Assembly: GCA_022495005.1 (NCBI GenBank) | Contig: JAGYXB010001801.1 | Span: forward strand, 682,001 to 746,000 | DNA from: Rhyacophila brunnea | Taxonomy: Eukaryota; Arthropoda; Insecta; Trichoptera; Rhyacophilidae | DNA: 64,000 nt | Direction: 5' to 3' | Shown: positions 61,293-64,000 of the stretch, piece by piece | Position numbering within the stretch: position 1 is the stretch's first letter | How the letters are laid out: each line of letters opens with the position of its first letter | Translations under genes and position numbers: made by a program | The notes under the pieces: model-generated | Told to the model about the DNA's origin: nothing | Seen by the model: the letters and a program-made list of their open reading frames with translations, nothing else | Databases searched by the model: none

Positions 61293-61489
61293 GGCGGCTC
61301 TCGTGGTGCAGTGGGTAAGGCGCTCGCCTTCCACCCGAGAGTTCCCGGGTTCGATTCCCGGTCATGACCAAAACATTTATGTGTTTTTCTCAAAGCCTGG
61401 GTGTTTGTGATTGTTCAAAATTACTAACAACCACCTTGTACGAAAAAGCAAGGACATGGTTATTAATAATTCTAAAAAAAAAAAAAAAA
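61293..61489 (+). mobile_element. tRNA-derived SINE, copy 2
   Basis: Nearly identical to copy 1 at 54876-55072, from the GGCGGCTCTCGTGG head through GGGTTCGATTCCCGG to the A-tail. Target duplications TATTATACGTC lie at about 61282-61292 and 61491-61501. The open frames over it on both strands (61364-61655) are not genes. Confidence 0.92.
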
Positions 61490-61501
61490 ATATTATACGT
61501 C

Positions 61502-63422
61502 CGCCATGACAGTGTTGTGGAGTATGGCAAATGTAGATATTGTTTTTCAACGTACGTTTGGACCTAGAGCATGAACCAGTTTGAGGAAGTGGTTCCGTTT
61601 CATTAAAAAAAACTCTGTGAAGAAAACATCTTCGTGAGGCGACTGAGATCCACATCGGATTATAGTCAGTTGAAAAATAAATATTGCCAGTTGCATATTA
61701 GTCATATTATTTTCTCACCTGACTACCACACTATGATATGGGTACAATCACGTTCTCGCTTTTCTATGATGATATGCTATTTCGGTGTGGAATTCGTCTC
61801 CGTACACTATTCTCTCGTACTCACGTTCCTAAACGTACATAGTACATGCATGTTACGTGACGTATCACTGCACCGCCGAATGTCATATCTCTAATTATTA
61901 TACCATGTTTACGTTTTCTTCTCGGAAAATTACGTGTATCTTGGCAAGGGTATAAGGTAGATATTAATAATTCGGTGTTAGCACTTTTTTATGTTCGATA
62001 TTTTTCGAGGAAATCTTTTTTGTCATACGTTTTGTAATCTATTTATGTTTTATTTTTGTGTTGATTAATTGGGGCTTTTTACATGCTAGAACTCATTGCA
62101 AATGGCCAAAAACCTACGACTAAAATACTTGTATTATATCGTCATAGTTCTGGACTGTGGAAGTTGCAATGCGGGACAGTCTGAAACAGCTGTCAATATT
62201 ATGTCACCACAATACTGAAGTACCTACTTACTTAAGTATCGAAAATTCTCCTAAAAATACATATAGATATTTAAGTAAGAATTTATTTTCGAATTTTCTT
62301 AAAAACCGTCAGGAGTTCAGGAGCTTTTTTTTGTTTTTTAAGCTATTCCAGCCATAAATTTTTCCGACAAATTAATTCTCCCAGAAGTGAAAAACAACGC
62401 AAAACGACTACGCGCACTAACTAATGCAATGTTTAATTTCCATTATCTTGAAACCGTCTGCGAATATAATCAAGTAGTGAAACTAAAAAGTTTTTATCAA
62501 AAACGTTGCAACTTATATTTGGAGTACCGGACTGCAAATTTTAATTGTATGTACTGTCATCGCATCGGCACCTGTGTACCGAATTTTGAATCTCTGTGTA
62601 TACGGTTAAGTAGACAAAAAACATTTCTTATTATGGAGTAGATAATACGTTTGTGCATATGTCATATGTAACCGTAACCTAGGTATCTGTATATTATACG
62701 CCCAACTTGCATTATTGGCATACAATACATTCGTATGTATGTAGGAAATAAACAACCGTATTTACATACTATGTTATGCCATCAGAATTTAGCCTTCGTA
62801 TATTACTCACATCCCAAGTAATTTATTTCTTCGCAGTACGGATGAAACAATTAAAAAGATAGACGGCCGATGCAGTGAGTGCATTCTGATATACATAATG
62901 TATTGCATTCTTGGTGTGTTTTTGTTGTATGATTATAAACGTTTTGCGAGTTGTAAATATATTGAAATGTTTATAATCGCCAAAACAATGCAATAATAAT
63001 ATTAATCGTCTTAAAATGAATTACTTAATATATTTTGTTGATTTTAAATCACAGACATACGGGATGGGATTGTTAGATTTATCTACAACATTAAAAACGC
63101 AACCTTATTACAATATATGATCGATTACAATTACGGTTACAATATATGTCATATTAAAGAAAAAATATTTATATGCGGTATTGTCATTATCAGCCCAAAG
63201 CTGATCCAAATCTGGATGGAGGCCTCTTTTGGCTCGTCCCATTTTCCCCAGTACCTATCTAATTTTTCGATGTCTGTGCTTCCGTCGAACTTAACAAATT
63301 CTTCGTCTATATAGTGTATTTTCGGGTGGTCATGTAGACGTTGTTTGGTACCCCTTGTGTACCACTGTATGAATGTAATGGTTCAGCGTCTATTTCTATT
63401 CACTAGCCGAGCGTCCAGATCA
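61502..63422. other. no gene; RTE-tail-like word near 63190
   Basis: AGCTGATCCAAATCTGGATG followed by GAGGCCTC near 63199 is a diverged RTE tail in minus orientation. Frames at 61634-61894, 62157-62357, 62387-62641 and 63117-63314 show no recognisable domain. Confidence 0.4.
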
Positions 63423-63990
63423 CAGTGGTGAAGGGTGGATGTAGGCTGTTAAGATTCGACATAAATAGTGCACATTATACTTTGTCGGTCATACGTATTT
63501 GTTTTCAATGAACTAAGACTACAAATTGCAAATAGTGTAGGTTTGTTTTTAAAATTCATTTAATACTTTGGACGCGGAAGACGCACACGGTGCGTAATGA
63601 CCAGGCGGCCGATCGATGTAATTAACGTGCATTTTAAAGGGGGCAATTAAAATCTCATTATCTATTCAGCAGCGAAAGCGTTAAACCAAGCCATTATAGA
63701 TAATATTCAAATTATGCCATACATAATTTTAGATATTTTATAGATAGAAGAATATTTTCTATTCTGGTCTATTATGGTCTGGTTTAGGCAGGGCTTAATG
63801 AATTTAAAAAAACTGACTAATACGATCTGTAATAAGTATATAAACAAATAAGTATAACTGAAAAAGAGTGTAGGTACTATTTTTGTCGCACCGCTCATAA
63901 CATTCCTAAACTATTATGATTTGGTTTCGACAGGGTTTAGCTATTTTTTTAAAACTAACCACCATTTGCAATTTATATTCTTAGTAGGTA
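63423..63990. mobile_element. foldback family, copy 2 with CAGTGGTGAAG end
   Basis: It starts CAGTGGTGAAGGGTGGATG and shares AACTAAGACTACAA, AAACCAAGCCAT and GGTTTAGGCAGGG with the copy at 30095-30510, in the same order. Inverted AAAACTAACCA/CTGACTAATACG parts are more decayed here. The right boundary is near the window edge and uncertain. Confidence 0.55.
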
Positions 63991-64000
63991 TATATCAACA

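Overview
The window is AT-rich, transposon-dense animal DNA with no recognisable host gene. No open frame exceeds about 125 codons, and the longest ones are antisense to a retroelement. I found no rRNA, no intact tRNA gene, no operon structure and no bacterial signals. An arthropod, most likely an insect, is suggested by four things: TTAGG-like tracts inside a MITE, an LTR-like promoter with a TATA box and an arthropod-type TCAGT initiator, very frequent TAGGTA/ACCTAC words, and RTE retroelement tails ending in (GAT)n. The species and order cannot be fixed from the sequence. Lepidoptera and Hemiptera are both plausible. The window is probably intergenic or deep intronic.

Layout. 0.7-2.2 kb: a TTAA-flanked MITE, then a decayed hAT element carrying a younger hAT MITE with an intact 8-bp target duplication. 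3.1-4.9 kb: an inverted-repeat element holding a dead RTE-type reverse transcriptase. 7.9-10.9 kb: two hairpin MITEs with TTAGG-like loops and a TTA-flanked MITE. 12.3-12.8 kb: a dispersed repeat found again at 41.9-42.4 kb. 16.5-17.9 kb: a 1.39-kb TTAA-flanked near-perfect palindrome. 22.3-31.0 kb: the main structure, a MITE whose interior holds three head-to-tail Helitron-like units. The first two carry a minisatellite derived from an RTE 3' end, and the third carries other nested elements. 32-36 kb: a retroelement scrap and SINE and hAT scraps. 40-48.2 kb: several TIR elements (a TA-flanked MITE, the solo form of the MITE that hosts the Helitrons, and hAT elements at 44.4, 45.0 and 47.6 kb) and a CpG-rich island at 46.4-46.7 kb. 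48.3-55.1 kb: a TIR element, a nested foldback, a hAT element retaining the transposase C-terminus, and a tRNA-derived SINE directly beside it. 60.4-61.5 kb: RTE scraps, a solo-LTR-like block with promoter, and a second SINE copy. 63.4 kb to the end: a second copy of a foldback family also present at 30.1-30.5 kb.

Nothing here works together as a pathway. The relations between features are insertional: MITE hosting Helitrons, Helitrons hosting a satellite, hAT inside hAT, SINE beside hAT, RTE inside a TIR element. Element calls rest on terminal repeats, target-site duplications and conserved protein motifs read by eye, without database comparison.
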